The notes under the pieces: generated by a model | Seen by the model: the letters and a program-made list of their open reading frames with translations, nothing else | Told to the model about the DNA's origin: nothing | The model's database searches: none | In this document: piece by piece, positions 35,434 to 43,326 of the stretch | How positions within the stretch are numbered: the first letter of the stretch is position 1 | Layout of the letters: each line of letters starts with the position of its first letter | NCBI GenBank assembly: GCA_963205305.1 | Contig: CAUJIC010000020.1 | Coordinates: 1-45,857, forward strand | Length of the DNA: 45,857 nucleotides | Direction: 5' to 3' | Source: Pseudomonadota bacterium | GTDB taxonomy: Bacteria > Pseudomonadota > Alphaproteobacteria > Rickettsiales > UBA3002 | Made by a program: the position numbers and the translations under genes

Positions 35434-35457
35434 TTTCGGCTAAGAAACGAATAGGGG

Positions 35458-35482
35458 AGGGGGCTTTTTAGCCCCCTTTTTT
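35458..35482 (+). terminator. Rho-independent terminator after ndk
   Basis: AGGGGGC (35458-35464) and GCCCCCT (35471-35477) form a 7-bp GC-rich stem with loop TTTTTA, followed by a run of six T. The T-run runs into the TAA stop of convergent purN (35481-35483), so the hairpin also lies immediately downstream of purN. Confidence 0.92.
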
Positions 35483-36059
35483 ATTGCATGTGGCGTGCTA
35501 CTTTTTTCACTGCCTCGGGGTAGAGTGTATGTTCGAGCGCGTGGATTTTTTGCTTCAGGGTTTCGGGCGTGTCATCGGCCGCAATGGGGGTGCTGGCTTG
35601 GGCAATGATTTCGCCTGAATCCAGCTCGGGCGTCACCCAGTGCACCGTGGCGCCGTGCTCGGCGTCGCCTGCCTCAATCGCGCGGGCGTGGGTGTGTAAG
35701 CCTTTGTATTTAGGCAGGAGCGAGGGGTGGATGTTGATGAGCTTGCCCTGCCATTCGTTCACGAACCAATCGGACAGAATACGCATGAAGCCCGCCATGA
35801 CGACCAGCTCGATGCCGTGGCTTTTCAGGCTCGCATCCACCATGCGGTCGAAGGATTCGCGGCTGGCGTAGTTGCCGTGCGGGATGGTAACGGTAGTGAC
35901 GCCCGCATTTTGCGCGCGGGTGAGGCCATAAGCCGTTTCGACATTGCTGATGACAAGGGCAATCTCCGCGGGGTAATCGGGCGCTTTTGCTGCATCGAGG
36001 ATGGCTTGCAAATTGCTGCCATTGCCCGAAATGAGCACCGCGGTTTTTACGCGGCGCAC
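35481..36059 (-). CDS. purN: Phosphoribosylglycinamide formyltransferase
   Basis: PurN formylates GAR in purine synthesis with 10-formyl-THF. The 192-residue protein has the ISGNGSNLQAILDA phosphate-binding start, and AGFMRILSDWFVNEWQGKLINIHPSLLP, split as the FMRILS and INIHPSLLPKYKGL blocks, with the catalytic Asn-x-His pair. The final Asp lies in TPELDSGEIIAQ. Its start overlaps purM by 13 bases and the two follow the usual alphaproteobacterial order. Confidence 0.95.
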   Translation of the reverse strand: MRRVKTAVLISGNGSNLQAILDAAKAPDYPAEIALVISNVETAYGLTRAQNAGVTTVTIPHGNYASRESFDRMVDASLKSHGIELVVMAGFMRILSDWFVNEWQGKLINIHPSLLPKYKGLHTHARAIEAGDAEHGATVHWVTPELDSGEIIAQASTPIAADDTPETLKQKIHALEHTLYPEAVKKVARHMQ

Positions 36060-37111
36060 AACGCACCTGTATAGGCCACACGCTTTTCGCCCGCTTGGGT
36101 GAGGGTGCCGATGGTGAACACTTCCTCGCCCGCCGCAACAAGGGCGGCGGATACGGATGCGGCGTCGCTAGCCGATACTACGGCTATCATGCCGATGCCG
36201 CAGTTGAAGGTCATCAGCATTTCATGCTCGGGGATGCTGCCCACCTGCTGCATCCATGCGAAAATGCTCGGCAGTTTCCATGCATCGAGGTTGATGCTGG
36301 CGGAAAGGTTTTCGGGTAGCACGCGCGGCAAGTTCTCGGTGAGGCCGCCGCCCGTGATGTGCGACAGGGCTTTGATGTGGCCTGCGTTGAGGATGGGTAG
36401 TAGCGACTTTACATAGATGCGCGTGGGCGAGAGCAATGCCTCGGCGAAGGTGGTGGCGGCGCAGGGGTAGGGCGGTGGGGCGTTCACATCGACGCCCGAA
36501 TCTTTCACGAGCTTGCGCACCAGCGAGTAGCCGTTGCTGTGGATGCCGCGACTGCCGATGCCGAGCAATACATCCCCTACTTCAAGGTTCGCTTTGGGGA
36601 TGAGGTTCGCGCGCGCAACAGCACCGACGGAGAACCCTGCGAGGTCATACTCCTCGCCTTGATACATACCCGGCATTTCGGCGGTTTCGCCACCCACCAG
36701 TGCGCAGCCTGCTTGTTTGCAGCCTTCGGCAATACCCGCAATCACCTGCTCGGCCACATCGACATTCAGTTTCCCCGTGGCGTAGTAATCGAGGAAGAAT
36801 AGCGGCGTGGCGCCTTGAACGATGAGGTCGTTCACGCACATGGCGACAAGGTCGATGCCGATGGATTTGTGGTTATTTAAATCCTGCGCGAGCTTGAGTT
36901 TAGTGCCCACGCCATCGGTGGTGCTGACGAGTAGTGCATCCTCGAACCCTGCGGCCTTCAGGTCAAAAATCGCGCCGAAACCGCCGAGGCCGCCTAGAGC
37001 CCCTGCGCGTGATGTTGCCTTGGCATGGGGCTTGATGCGATCGACCAAACGGTTACCCGCATCGATATCGACGCCAGCTTCTTTATATCGTTCGTTGCTT
37101 GAAGCGCTCAT
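36047..37111 (-). CDS. purM: Phosphoribosylformylglycinamidine cyclo-ligase
   Basis: PurM closes the imidazole ring, making AIR with ATP. The 354-residue protein shows YKEAGVDIDAGNRLVDRIKP at the start, the STDGVGTKLKLAQDL nucleotide site, GGETAEMPGMY, GIHSNGYSLVRKLV, and the HITGGGLTENLPRVLP block. I chose the ATG at 37111 (MSASSNERY), which matches the family start; a longer frame reaches 37171 but overlaps the divergent DUF2066 gene. It overlaps purN downstream. Confidence 0.95.
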   Translation of the reverse strand: MSASSNERYKEAGVDIDAGNRLVDRIKPHAKATSRAGALGGLGGFGAIFDLKAAGFEDALLVSTTDGVGTKLKLAQDLNNHKSIGIDLVAMCVNDLIVQGATPLFFLDYYATGKLNVDVAEQVIAGIAEGCKQAGCALVGGETAEMPGMYQGEEYDLAGFSVGAVARANLIPKANLEVGDVLLGIGSRGIHSNGYSLVRKLVKDSGVDVNAPPPYPCAATTFAEALLSPTRIYVKSLLPILNAGHIKALSHITGGGLTENLPRVLPENLSASINLDAWKLPSIFAWMQQVGSIPEHEMLMTFNCGIGMIAVVSASDAASVSAALVAAGEEVFTIGTLTQAGEKRVAYTGALCAA

Positions 37112-37123
37112 TTCGGGTAGCCT

Positions 37124-38239
37124 ATGGTTATGATTTCGCGCACCATACGACAATTTGTAAGTCTTTGGCAACCGCTTGCTGCGGCCTTGATGTTGGCTAT
37201 CGCAAGCCCCGCCAGCGCCGCCTTACAGGAAATCCGTGTGGTGGGGGTGGGGATTGAATCGAGTAGCATGCGTGCCAACGAGCTGGCTATTGAATATGCC
37301 AAGAAGCGGGCAGTCTACCTTGCTGCCAAAAAAATGGGTGTACCCAGCCCAAGCAAAGCTGCGGCAAAGCTTACTAATGAGCAGTTGCGCCAGATTATTC
37401 GTGGGGCAAATGTAGTACAAACCCGCCGCAAGGGCGACATGACCTTCCACGAAGTCAATGTAACGATTGTGGACGAAGCCTTGCGGCGCGCGTTCAAATT
37501 ACCCGAAAAGCCTGTTTCGGATGAAGCCGAAATGAAAATGCGCGGCATTTTGCTGCTCTCGGTCTACGCCAGCAATGAGCGCGCCTATATGTGGGAGAAG
37601 GAAAACCAGCTGCGCGAGCCCCTTTCGGATGAAATTCGTCGCCAAGCGCGTGGCGGGGTGTTGTTGCCTGGGGGCGATCTCGAGGATTTACGTCTTGTCG
37701 ATTATCAAAATGCGCTGTCGGTAAAACCTGACGAGCTCAAACCCATGTTCGCGCGTTATGGTGCGGAAGAAATTATTATCGCCATCCTTAAACCCTCGGC
37801 ACCTGGTACGATGGATCCTTCGACCGTACTGTTGCGGCGCTTGAAACTCGATGGTGAACATAACGAACTGCTCGAAATTCCACCCGCCATGGTGGAGGAG
37901 ACAAGCGTGGTACGCCTTGCCAAAGCCGCGAACACCATCGCGGGGGCCATTACCCAGATTGCCACTTCAACTGCGGAGCGTGAAGCCGCCGCGCGCGCTA
38001 GCGCGCAGAAGCTCAAGCTGCGGTTCAGCTATGCCATCCCCAAAGAATTGGCCCGGATGCAAGAAGTAGTGCGCAACTCGCCCGCCACACTTTACCTTGA
38101 AATGCCGAGTATTGCGCTTGCGCGGGTGGGCGCAACGGTTTATTTAAGGGGCGAAGCAGAAGCCCTGCGGACGGATTTGGTGAAGCAGGGCATAGTGGTT
38201 ACCGCCATCAACGATGGTTGGCGACTATCGGTACGGTAA
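37124..38239 (+). CDS. DUF2066 family exported protein
   Basis: DUF2066 proteins are poorly characterised exported proteins. The 371-residue protein has an N-terminal signal peptide or anchor (PLAAALMLAIASPASA, cleavage near residue 33), then the family region VVGVGIESSSMRANELAIEYAKKRAVYLAAKK and a long alpha/beta body. The order purN-purM/DUF2066/AI-2E permease/HdaA is seen in several alphaproteobacteria as far as I recall, which supports the family call. ATG starts at 37124 and 37130 are both possible. The gene is divergent from purM with a 12-bp gap. Confidence 0.82.
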   Translation: MVMISRTIRQFVSLWQPLAAALMLAIASPASAALQEIRVVGVGIESSSMRANELAIEYAKKRAVYLAAKKMGVPSPSKAAAKLTNEQLRQIIRGANVVQTRRKGDMTFHEVNVTIVDEALRRAFKLPEKPVSDEAEMKMRGILLLSVYASNERAYMWEKENQLREPLSDEIRRQARGGVLLPGGDLEDLRLVDYQNALSVKPDELKPMFARYGAEEIIIAILKPSAPGTMDPSTVLLRRLKLDGEHNELLEIPPAMVEETSVVRLAKAANTIAGAITQIATSTAEREAAARASAQKLKLRFSYAIPKELARMQEVVRNSPATLYLEMPSIALARVGATVYLRGEAEALRTDLVKQGIVVTAINDGWRLSVR

Positions 38240-38252
38240 GAAGAGGCCCACC

Positions 38253-39362
38253 ATGAATACACCCGTTACACCCAAGCCTAAGATGATGAGTAGCTGGCAA
38301 GCCCGTTGGTTCCATCTGGCGGTATGGATTGTCATCCTTACGCTGTTTGTGGTGTTCCTGCGCGCGGTGGAGCCGATTTTGCTTCCGTTCGTGCTGGGCA
38401 TGTTTGTCGCGTACTTGATGGATCCGTTGGCGGAGCGTTTGCAACGCCTAGGCATTGGGCGCACGATTGCCACCGCTATCATTACGCTGAGTTTGTGTGC
38501 GTTGGTTGTGGCGTTGGCGGTGTGGCTTGCGCCGATGCTCTATCAGCAGCTCAACCATCTGATTGCGCGTGCCCCAGCGATGCTAAGCAATGTGGAAGCT
38601 AGTGCCCGTGAGTGGGCGGCGCCTGTACTAAAAAGATTGAACGAGATTACAGGCACAGGCCCTGAGGCCATTCCAGCTGATAGCGCGGAATTGGTGCAGC
38701 GGGCGGTGAGTGGTCTGAGCCAATTGGCGACGCGGTTATTTTCCTCGGGTGCGGCACTCATCAACCTTACGGGGTTGCTACTCATCACGCCGATTGTCTG
38801 TTTCTATCTCATCCGCGATTGGCCATCGGTGGTGAAGAAAGTCGATAGCATGCTGCCACTTGCCTATGCCGATGATATTCGTGAACAGATTCACCTTATC
38901 AACCGCACATTGGCTTCTTACCTGCGTGGGCAGGTAGTGGTGATGATTATTATGTCTGCGTTCTATGTCGTTTTATTCAGCATCATCGGCCTTAATTTCG
39001 GTTTGGTGCTGGGGTTGCTTGCGGGCTGTGTGGTTATTGTGCCCTATATTGGTTCGGCCATCTCGATTGGCTTGGGCCTGATGGTCGCGTATGGCCAGTT
39101 CGGTACGGAAGGAAGCTTCATCTGGGTGCTTGCGGTGTTTGGTGCAGGGCAGGTGCTCGAGGCACAAATACTTACCCCCAAAATCATTGGCGACCGCGTG
39201 GGGTTGCACCCGCTATGGCTGCTGTTTGGTATGTTAGCGGGGGCAGTGCTGCTTGGCTTTGTCGGTGTGTTGCTGGCGGTGCCGCTGACGGCAGTCATTG
39301 GTGTGCTCGCTAAATTTGCAGTGAACCGCTATTTGCAATCGGGACTCTATCTCGACCAGTAA
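38253..39362 (+). CDS. AI-2E/PerM family transporter
   Basis: The 369-residue inner-membrane protein has seven to eight hydrophobic segments. Family signs are the VEPILLPFVLGMFVAYLMDP block in the first helices, the IREQIHLINRTLASYLRGQ region, and the closing LTPKIIGDRVGLHPLWLLFGM with GVLLAVPLTAVIGV. Members have been linked to AI-2 export or Na+/H+ exchange; the substrate here is unknown. The ATG at 38253 was chosen over an upstream frame start at 38214 that overlaps the DUF2066 gene. hdaA follows. Confidence 0.9.
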   Translation: MNTPVTPKPKMMSSWQARWFHLAVWIVILTLFVVFLRAVEPILLPFVLGMFVAYLMDPLAERLQRLGIGRTIATAIITLSLCALVVALAVWLAPMLYQQLNHLIARAPAMLSNVEASAREWAAPVLKRLNEITGTGPEAIPADSAELVQRAVSGLSQLATRLFSSGAALINLTGLLLITPIVCFYLIRDWPSVVKKVDSMLPLAYADDIREQIHLINRTLASYLRGQVVVMIIMSAFYVVLFSIIGLNFGLVLGLLAGCVVIVPYIGSAISIGLGLMVAYGQFGTEGSFIWVLAVFGAGQVLEAQILTPKIIGDRVGLHPLWLLFGMLAGAVLLGFVGVLLAVPLTAVIGVLAKFAVNRYLQSGLYLDQ

Positions 39363-39386
39363 TCTATCTGTTGTTAAGGAACCCCC

Positions 39387-40058
39387 ATGCAACTGGTGAT
39401 GCCATTTGCTCGACCCACGAGTTATGACCCTGCCGATTTTATTCGTGGGCAGGCGAATGCGGCGGCGCTTGCGCTGATCGAACAGTGGCCCGATTGGGCC
39501 TATTCGATTGCAATGGTGCATGGCCCCAAAGGCTGTGGCAAGACCCACCTTGCGCATGCATTTGCGGCACGCAGCCGTGCTAGTTTTATTACACCCGAAC
39601 GTATCGGCACACGCCCTGCCGACCAGTTGCTGGCGGGCAATCATGCATGGGTGGTGGATGGGGTTGAGCAGGTGGGCGATGCCCCTGCGCTTGCCCAACT
39701 CATCAACCATGCGCGTGCGCGCGGCGATTATGTGCTGATGACGGCTAACACCGCTGCCGCAGAACTACCATTCACTCTCCCCGATTTGCGCTCGCGACTG
39801 TTGGCGTTACCCGCGATTGCCCTTGGTGCACCCGATGATGCACTGTTGATGGGTGTGCTGGCCAAACAATTTGCCGATCGACAGCTGCGCATTGCGCCTG
39901 AGGTGTTGCAGTTTGCTACGAGCCATATCGAGCGCAGCTACACAGCTGCTCAGGCATTCGTCAAAGCAATGGATGGCCTATCGCTTGAGCGCGGTCGCGC
40001 GATTACGATTGCGCTCGTGCGTGAGGCAATGAAAAATCCTAGTTGGCAGGATGGGTGA
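39387..40058 (+). CDS. hdaA: HdaA-like DnaA-related ATPase
   Basis: Hda/HdaA proteins dock on the beta clamp and stimulate ATP hydrolysis by DnaA, limiting re-initiation. The 223-residue protein begins MQLVMPF, a plausible clamp-binding motif (QL-x-M-PF type), and has the Walker A GPKGCGKTHLAHAF near residue 46. Walker B WVVDGVEQVGD is weaker than usual, with Gly in place of the second acidic residue. TLPDLRSRL carries the arginine-containing box. The C-terminal DNA-binding domain of DnaA is absent, as expected for HdaA. Confidence 0.9.
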   Translation: MQLVMPFARPTSYDPADFIRGQANAAALALIEQWPDWAYSIAMVHGPKGCGKTHLAHAFAARSRASFITPERIGTRPADQLLAGNHAWVVDGVEQVGDAPALAQLINHARARGDYVLMTANTAAAELPFTLPDLRSRLLALPAIALGAPDDALLMGVLAKQFADRQLRIAPEVLQFATSHIERSYTAAQAFVKAMDGLSLERGRAITIALVREAMKNPSWQDG

Positions 40059-40078
40059 ATTGTTTGTAGAGTGACGCC

Positions 40079-41089
40079 ATGGTCAGATCGATTGATACTT
40101 CAGGAACACAACGCAACGAGGTCGATCGTCGGCAGCGGCTGGGCAAATTGGTGGCGTTGGTTGCCGATCGCGACCGCCGTACAGCCTTGCTCGTAAAACG
40201 CATTTTGTTCACGCTTGGCTTTCGCAACCTCGATATTGCAACTAGTGGCGAGGAGGCTCTGCAGTTTCTGGGCGAGCGGGTCTATGACATGATCATCACC
40301 GAGTGGGATATGGAGCCAGTCGATGGCTTGGAACTTGTGAAGGCCATTCGCTCTGCGCAAACGGATGCACGTATCCGCCGCGATATCCCGATTGTGATGC
40401 TGACGGCGCAAGCCGATGTCGACAGTGTGCGCGTGGCGCGGGATGCAGGCATCACGGAGTTTGTGGCCAAGCCATTCTCGGCGCAGACGATTTCCCATCG
40501 CATGATTCAGATCATCGATAATCCTCGCGCGTTTGTGGAATCGCCGAAGTTTGTTGGTCCTGATCGCCGTCGCCGTGGTAAGCCGCCTGAGGGGGTTCAC
40601 GAACGTCGTGTTCGCACAACGCCGCCCGCATTGCCGCCCAATACGTCGCTTAAGGCGCAACTTGGAGGCATGGCCGCTTCGGAAATTATCAGCGCCTCGG
40701 TGGTGGAGCGCGCGCAGCTCGAATTGGCAAACTTTGAGGGTGAATTCATTGATTGGGCGCGCGAGGATATTCTAGCGCTGCGCCAAGCATTCTCGACGTT
40801 GAGCACGACGCCCGATAATGCGCTTGCGCGCCGGCGATTGATGGAGGCGGCCTACGCGATTAAATCGCAGGCAGGGATTTTCGGCTATCAGCTGGGCACC
40901 GAGGTGGCCGCATTGCTCCTGAAATATGTTTCCGAACATCAGGATTTTCAGCCAGGCCCGCTGGTAGTGATTGGCAAACATATTGATGCAATCGAGATTA
41001 TTTTTAAGGAAAAAATCAAGCAAAGTGGCCAAGGTATTGCGGAAGAAATTTTGCGCTCGTTGCAGCAATTGATCGAGAAAAAAGGCTAG
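40079..41089 (+). CDS. Receiver-domain protein with HPt-like C-terminus, both phosphorylation residues replaced
   Basis: Residues ~23-145 form a CheY-like receiver: acidic-pocket ADRD (30-32), Thr109 in VMLTAQ and Lys131 in VAKPF are kept, but the phospho-acceptor Asp is Glu75 in IITEWDMEPVDG. Residues ~200-336 are a helical domain with AAYAIKSQAGIFGY (257-270), which aligns with the HPt motif A-H-x-I-K-G-x-x-G-x-F-G-Y but has Tyr259 where the His should be. A proline/arginine-rich linker joins the two. Glu in place of Asp can mimic the phosphorylated state. It is 20 bases behind hdaA and on the same strand, so a link to replication or cell-cycle control is possible but unproven. Confidence 0.85.
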   Translation: MVRSIDTSGTQRNEVDRRQRLGKLVALVADRDRRTALLVKRILFTLGFRNLDIATSGEEALQFLGERVYDMIITEWDMEPVDGLELVKAIRSAQTDARIRRDIPIVMLTAQADVDSVRVARDAGITEFVAKPFSAQTISHRMIQIIDNPRAFVESPKFVGPDRRRRGKPPEGVHERRVRTTPPALPPNTSLKAQLGGMAASEIISASVVERAQLELANFEGEFIDWAREDILALRQAFSTLSTTPDNALARRRLMEAAYAIKSQAGIFGYQLGTEVAALLLKYVSEHQDFQPGPLVVIGKHIDAIEIIFKEKIKQSGQGIAEEILRSLQQLIEKKG

Positions 41090-41198
41090 TGCCGCCTGCG
41101 GTTTCCACCTAGTTTTTTGTGTACCATTCGGCAAATTTCATTTCATTTTTTTATCAGGCGAGTATCCATCAACTATCATCACTGATGGGCATGGTGCT

Positions 41199-41939
41199 AT
41201 GGCAACATTTCAAACTGAGCGCGCAAAGGCACAGGTTTCTGCGGTTGCACATTATTGGCAGACGCGGATTAATGCTGCGCTGGATGCGTTGGAACGCGAG
41301 GCGCGCCGGATGTTTCAGTTGGAGCGCGAGCTGAATGAATTTGCCGATCGCTATTACCAAGCCGTGGGTGCCTCGGCGCATCGCCTTGCCCAGCTGGACG
41401 CGAATAGTATCAGTATGAGTGAGGACGTCGCCGTTGCGCTGCCCGCCGTGTTGGCACAACGCGAAGAGGCCCCTGAGCGCAGTGTGGAGCTAAAAACCCG
41501 TTACCGCAGCCTTGCGAAAGAAGTGCACCCCGACCGCGCAATGGTGGTGGAAGGTTCGGGCGCGGCCGCTAATACCATGCACGCGCTTAATGCCGCCTAT
41601 CAGCAGGGCGATTTGGCAGCGCTGCTGCGGCTTGAGGCCGAAATGCATTTAGCGCGCCTAATGCCCGATGATGTGGGCACCACCACCGAGCTTGAGGCCG
41701 CCTTGCGCGATGTTGCCCGCGCGGCAAGCACCTATGGCGATTCGTACCGTGCTATGCTTGGATCGCCCTTGAACGAGCTGATGCTGCGTGCGATGTCGGC
41801 GCGCCTTGCAGGCTGGGATTGGATGGAAGCGGTGGTGCGTAAAGTGGAGCGGGCGATTGAGGAAAAAGAGCGCTGTCTTGCGCAAGCGAGTATTGCCCAA
41901 ATCAGCGCGTGGCGCGAGAGCATCGATAGCGCTGCATAA
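41199..41939 (+). CDS. J-domain-like protein with N-terminal coiled coil (246 aa)
   Basis: Residues ~18-70 are a Glu/Arg-rich probable coiled coil. Around residues 97-150 is a J-domain-like segment: ELKTRYRSLAKEVHPDR with the HPD tripeptide at 110-112, then the helix MHALNAAYQQGDLAALLRLEAE. J-domains stimulate the ATPase of DnaK. There is no Gly/Phe-rich region or zinc finger, so it would be a class C (specialised) co-chaperone. The client is unknown. It precedes ridA by 15 bases. Confidence 0.75.
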   Translation: MATFQTERAKAQVSAVAHYWQTRINAALDALEREARRMFQLERELNEFADRYYQAVGASAHRLAQLDANSISMSEDVAVALPAVLAQREEAPERSVELKTRYRSLAKEVHPDRAMVVEGSGAAANTMHALNAAYQQGDLAALLRLEAEMHLARLMPDDVGTTTELEAALRDVARAASTYGDSYRAMLGSPLNELMLRAMSARLAGWDWMEAVVRKVERAIEEKERCLAQASIAQISAWRESIDSAA

Positions 41940-41954
41940 TATGAGGAGAAGACC

Positions 41955-42308
41955 ATGACCATTGAACGCATTGAAGCGGGCCCACGCATGAGCGAGGCGG
42001 TTATCCATGGCGGCAAAGTCTATTTGTGCGGCGTGGTGGCGGGGCAGGCGGCTGGCCAATCCGTGCGTGAGCAAACGGCAGATATTTTAGCGCAAATTGA
42101 TGAGCTGTTGGAAAAAGCAGGCAGCGATAAAACCAAAATCCTGAAGGCTAATATCTGGCTGACCGATATCAAATCTATCATGGAAATGAACCGTGTGTGG
42201 GATCACTGGGTGGTGCCAGGCCAGACACCCGCCCGCGCCACGGTGGAAGCCAAGCTTGCAAGCCCCGAATGGGCGGTCGAGATCATGGTCGAAGCGGCAA
42301 TCGATTAA
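41955..42308 (+). CDS. RidA family (YjgF/YER057c/UK114) deaminase
   Basis: RidA proteins destroy reactive enamine/imine intermediates formed by PLP enzymes such as threonine dehydratase. The 117-residue protein shows VIHGGKVYLCGVVAG, the helix TADILAQIDELLEKAGSDKTKI, and the GQTPARATVEAKLASPEWAVEI end, with the conserved Arg of the active site. The length suits one subunit of the trimer. It is closely related to the shorter subfamilies of RidA; archetypal RidA activity is likely but not certain. GAGGAGAAG precedes the ATG. Confidence 0.92.
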   Translation: MTIERIEAGPRMSEAVIHGGKVYLCGVVAGQAAGQSVREQTADILAQIDELLEKAGSDKTKILKANIWLTDIKSIMEMNRVWDHWVVPGQTPARATVEAKLASPEWAVEIMVEAAID

Positions 42309-42337
42309 TATTTGAACAATGATTTGAAGTTCGTGGC

Positions 42338-43249
42338 CTAAGCCACTTTCGCTTTTGGTAGCGCAGCCTTTTTTGCGGCTTCCATGACAAACTGGGTCAT
42401 TTTCTCAAGCGCGCGGGATTCAATCTGGCGGACGCGTTCGCGGCTGATGTTGAATTGTTTGGAGAGTTCCTCGAGTGTGAGCTCTTCCTCGTTCATTTTG
42501 CGTGCGATGATGATTTCGCGCTCGCGGTCGTTCAAGCTATCGAGCGCTTGGGCGAGGAGTTGTTTTTTCATCCGCATTTCTTGGTCATCGGCCAAAATAT
42601 CTTCGTGGCTTTCGGCTGGGTCGGCCAGCATGTCCATCCACTCGGTTTCGCCATCCATGCCCACGCGGGCATTCAGGTTTTTGTCCGTGGCGCCCATGCG
42701 CTGATCCATATCGATGACATCCTGCTCGTTCACATCCAGCTCATGCGCGATGATGCGGATTTCATCGGGCGTGAGGGTTTTGCCATCATCAATCGTCTTG
42801 AGACGCTTACGCATTTTCTTCAGATTGAAGAACAGGCGCTTCTGCGCGGCGCTAGAACCCATTTTCACCAAGCTCCAGCTACGCAGCACGAATTCTTGGA
42901 TGCTCGCACGAATCCACCACATGGCGTAGGTGGAAAGGCGGAAGCCCTTTTCGGGCTCGAACTTTTTGACCGCCGTCATGAGCCCAATATTGCCCTCGGC
43001 AATCAGCTCCGCCACGGGCAGGCCATAACCGCGGTAGCCATAGGCGATTTTGGCAACAAGGCGCAGGTGGCTGGTGACGAGTTTGTGTGCGGCGTCGTAA
43101 TCGCCATATTCGCTCCAGCGTTTGGCGAGCATGTATTCCTCATCCGCATCGAGCATTGGGAATTTTTGAATTTCCTGCATGTAGCGACGCAATCCGCCAT
43201 CGGGCGAAATGACGGGCAAAGTGTGGGTGTTACGCGTGGCTGTCGACAT
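42338..43249 (-). CDS. rpoH: RNA polymerase sigma-32 (heat-shock sigma factor)
   Basis: RpoH directs transcription of chaperone and protease genes under stress. The 303-residue protein has region 2 (EEYMLAKRW, GYRGYGLPVAELIAEGNIGLM, FRLSTYAMWWIRASIQEFVL), the RpoH box QKRLFFNLKK, and region 4 ending DSLNDREREIIIARK and LSKQFNISRERVRQIESRALEK. The start at 43249 has GAGG nearby. A strong promoter lies inside the end of rluD. The leader contains a small hairpin (GCGTT-TCTA-AACGC) but it is too short to call an RNA thermometer. Confidence 0.95.
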   Translation of the reverse strand: MSTATRNTHTLPVISPDGGLRRYMQEIQKFPMLDADEEYMLAKRWSEYGDYDAAHKLVTSHLRLVAKIAYGYRGYGLPVAELIAEGNIGLMTAVKKFEPEKGFRLSTYAMWWIRASIQEFVLRSWSLVKMGSSAAQKRLFFNLKKMRKRLKTIDDGKTLTPDEIRIIAHELDVNEQDVIDMDQRMGATDKNLNARVGMDGETEWMDMLADPAESHEDILADDQEMRMKKQLLAQALDSLNDREREIIIARKMNEEELTLEELSKQFNISRERVRQIESRALEKMTQFVMEAAKKAALPKAKVA

Positions 43250-43297
43250 GGGTGCTGCCTCTTTCGAGCGTTTAGAAACGCCTTATTCTTGACCGCC

Positions 43298-43326
43298 AAT
43301 GTAGGGTATTAGCCCTTAATTGTCAA
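43298..43326 (-). promoter_or_regulatory. Sigma-70-type promoter of rpoH inside rluD
   Basis: On the minus strand TTGACA (43326-43321, perfect) and TACATT (43303-43298) are 17 bases apart. The -35 lies within the last codons of rluD. The leader would be about 42 bases. Confidence 0.75.

Noticed and set aside
42332..42345. Hairpin GTGGC-CTAA-GCCAC at the rpoH stop as a terminator between rpoH and ridA
   Set aside because: The stem is only 5 bp and neither side has a T-run.
43269..43282. GCGTT-TCTA-AACGC in the rpoH leader as an RNA thermometer
   Set aside because: The stem is too short and does not pair with the ribosome binding site.
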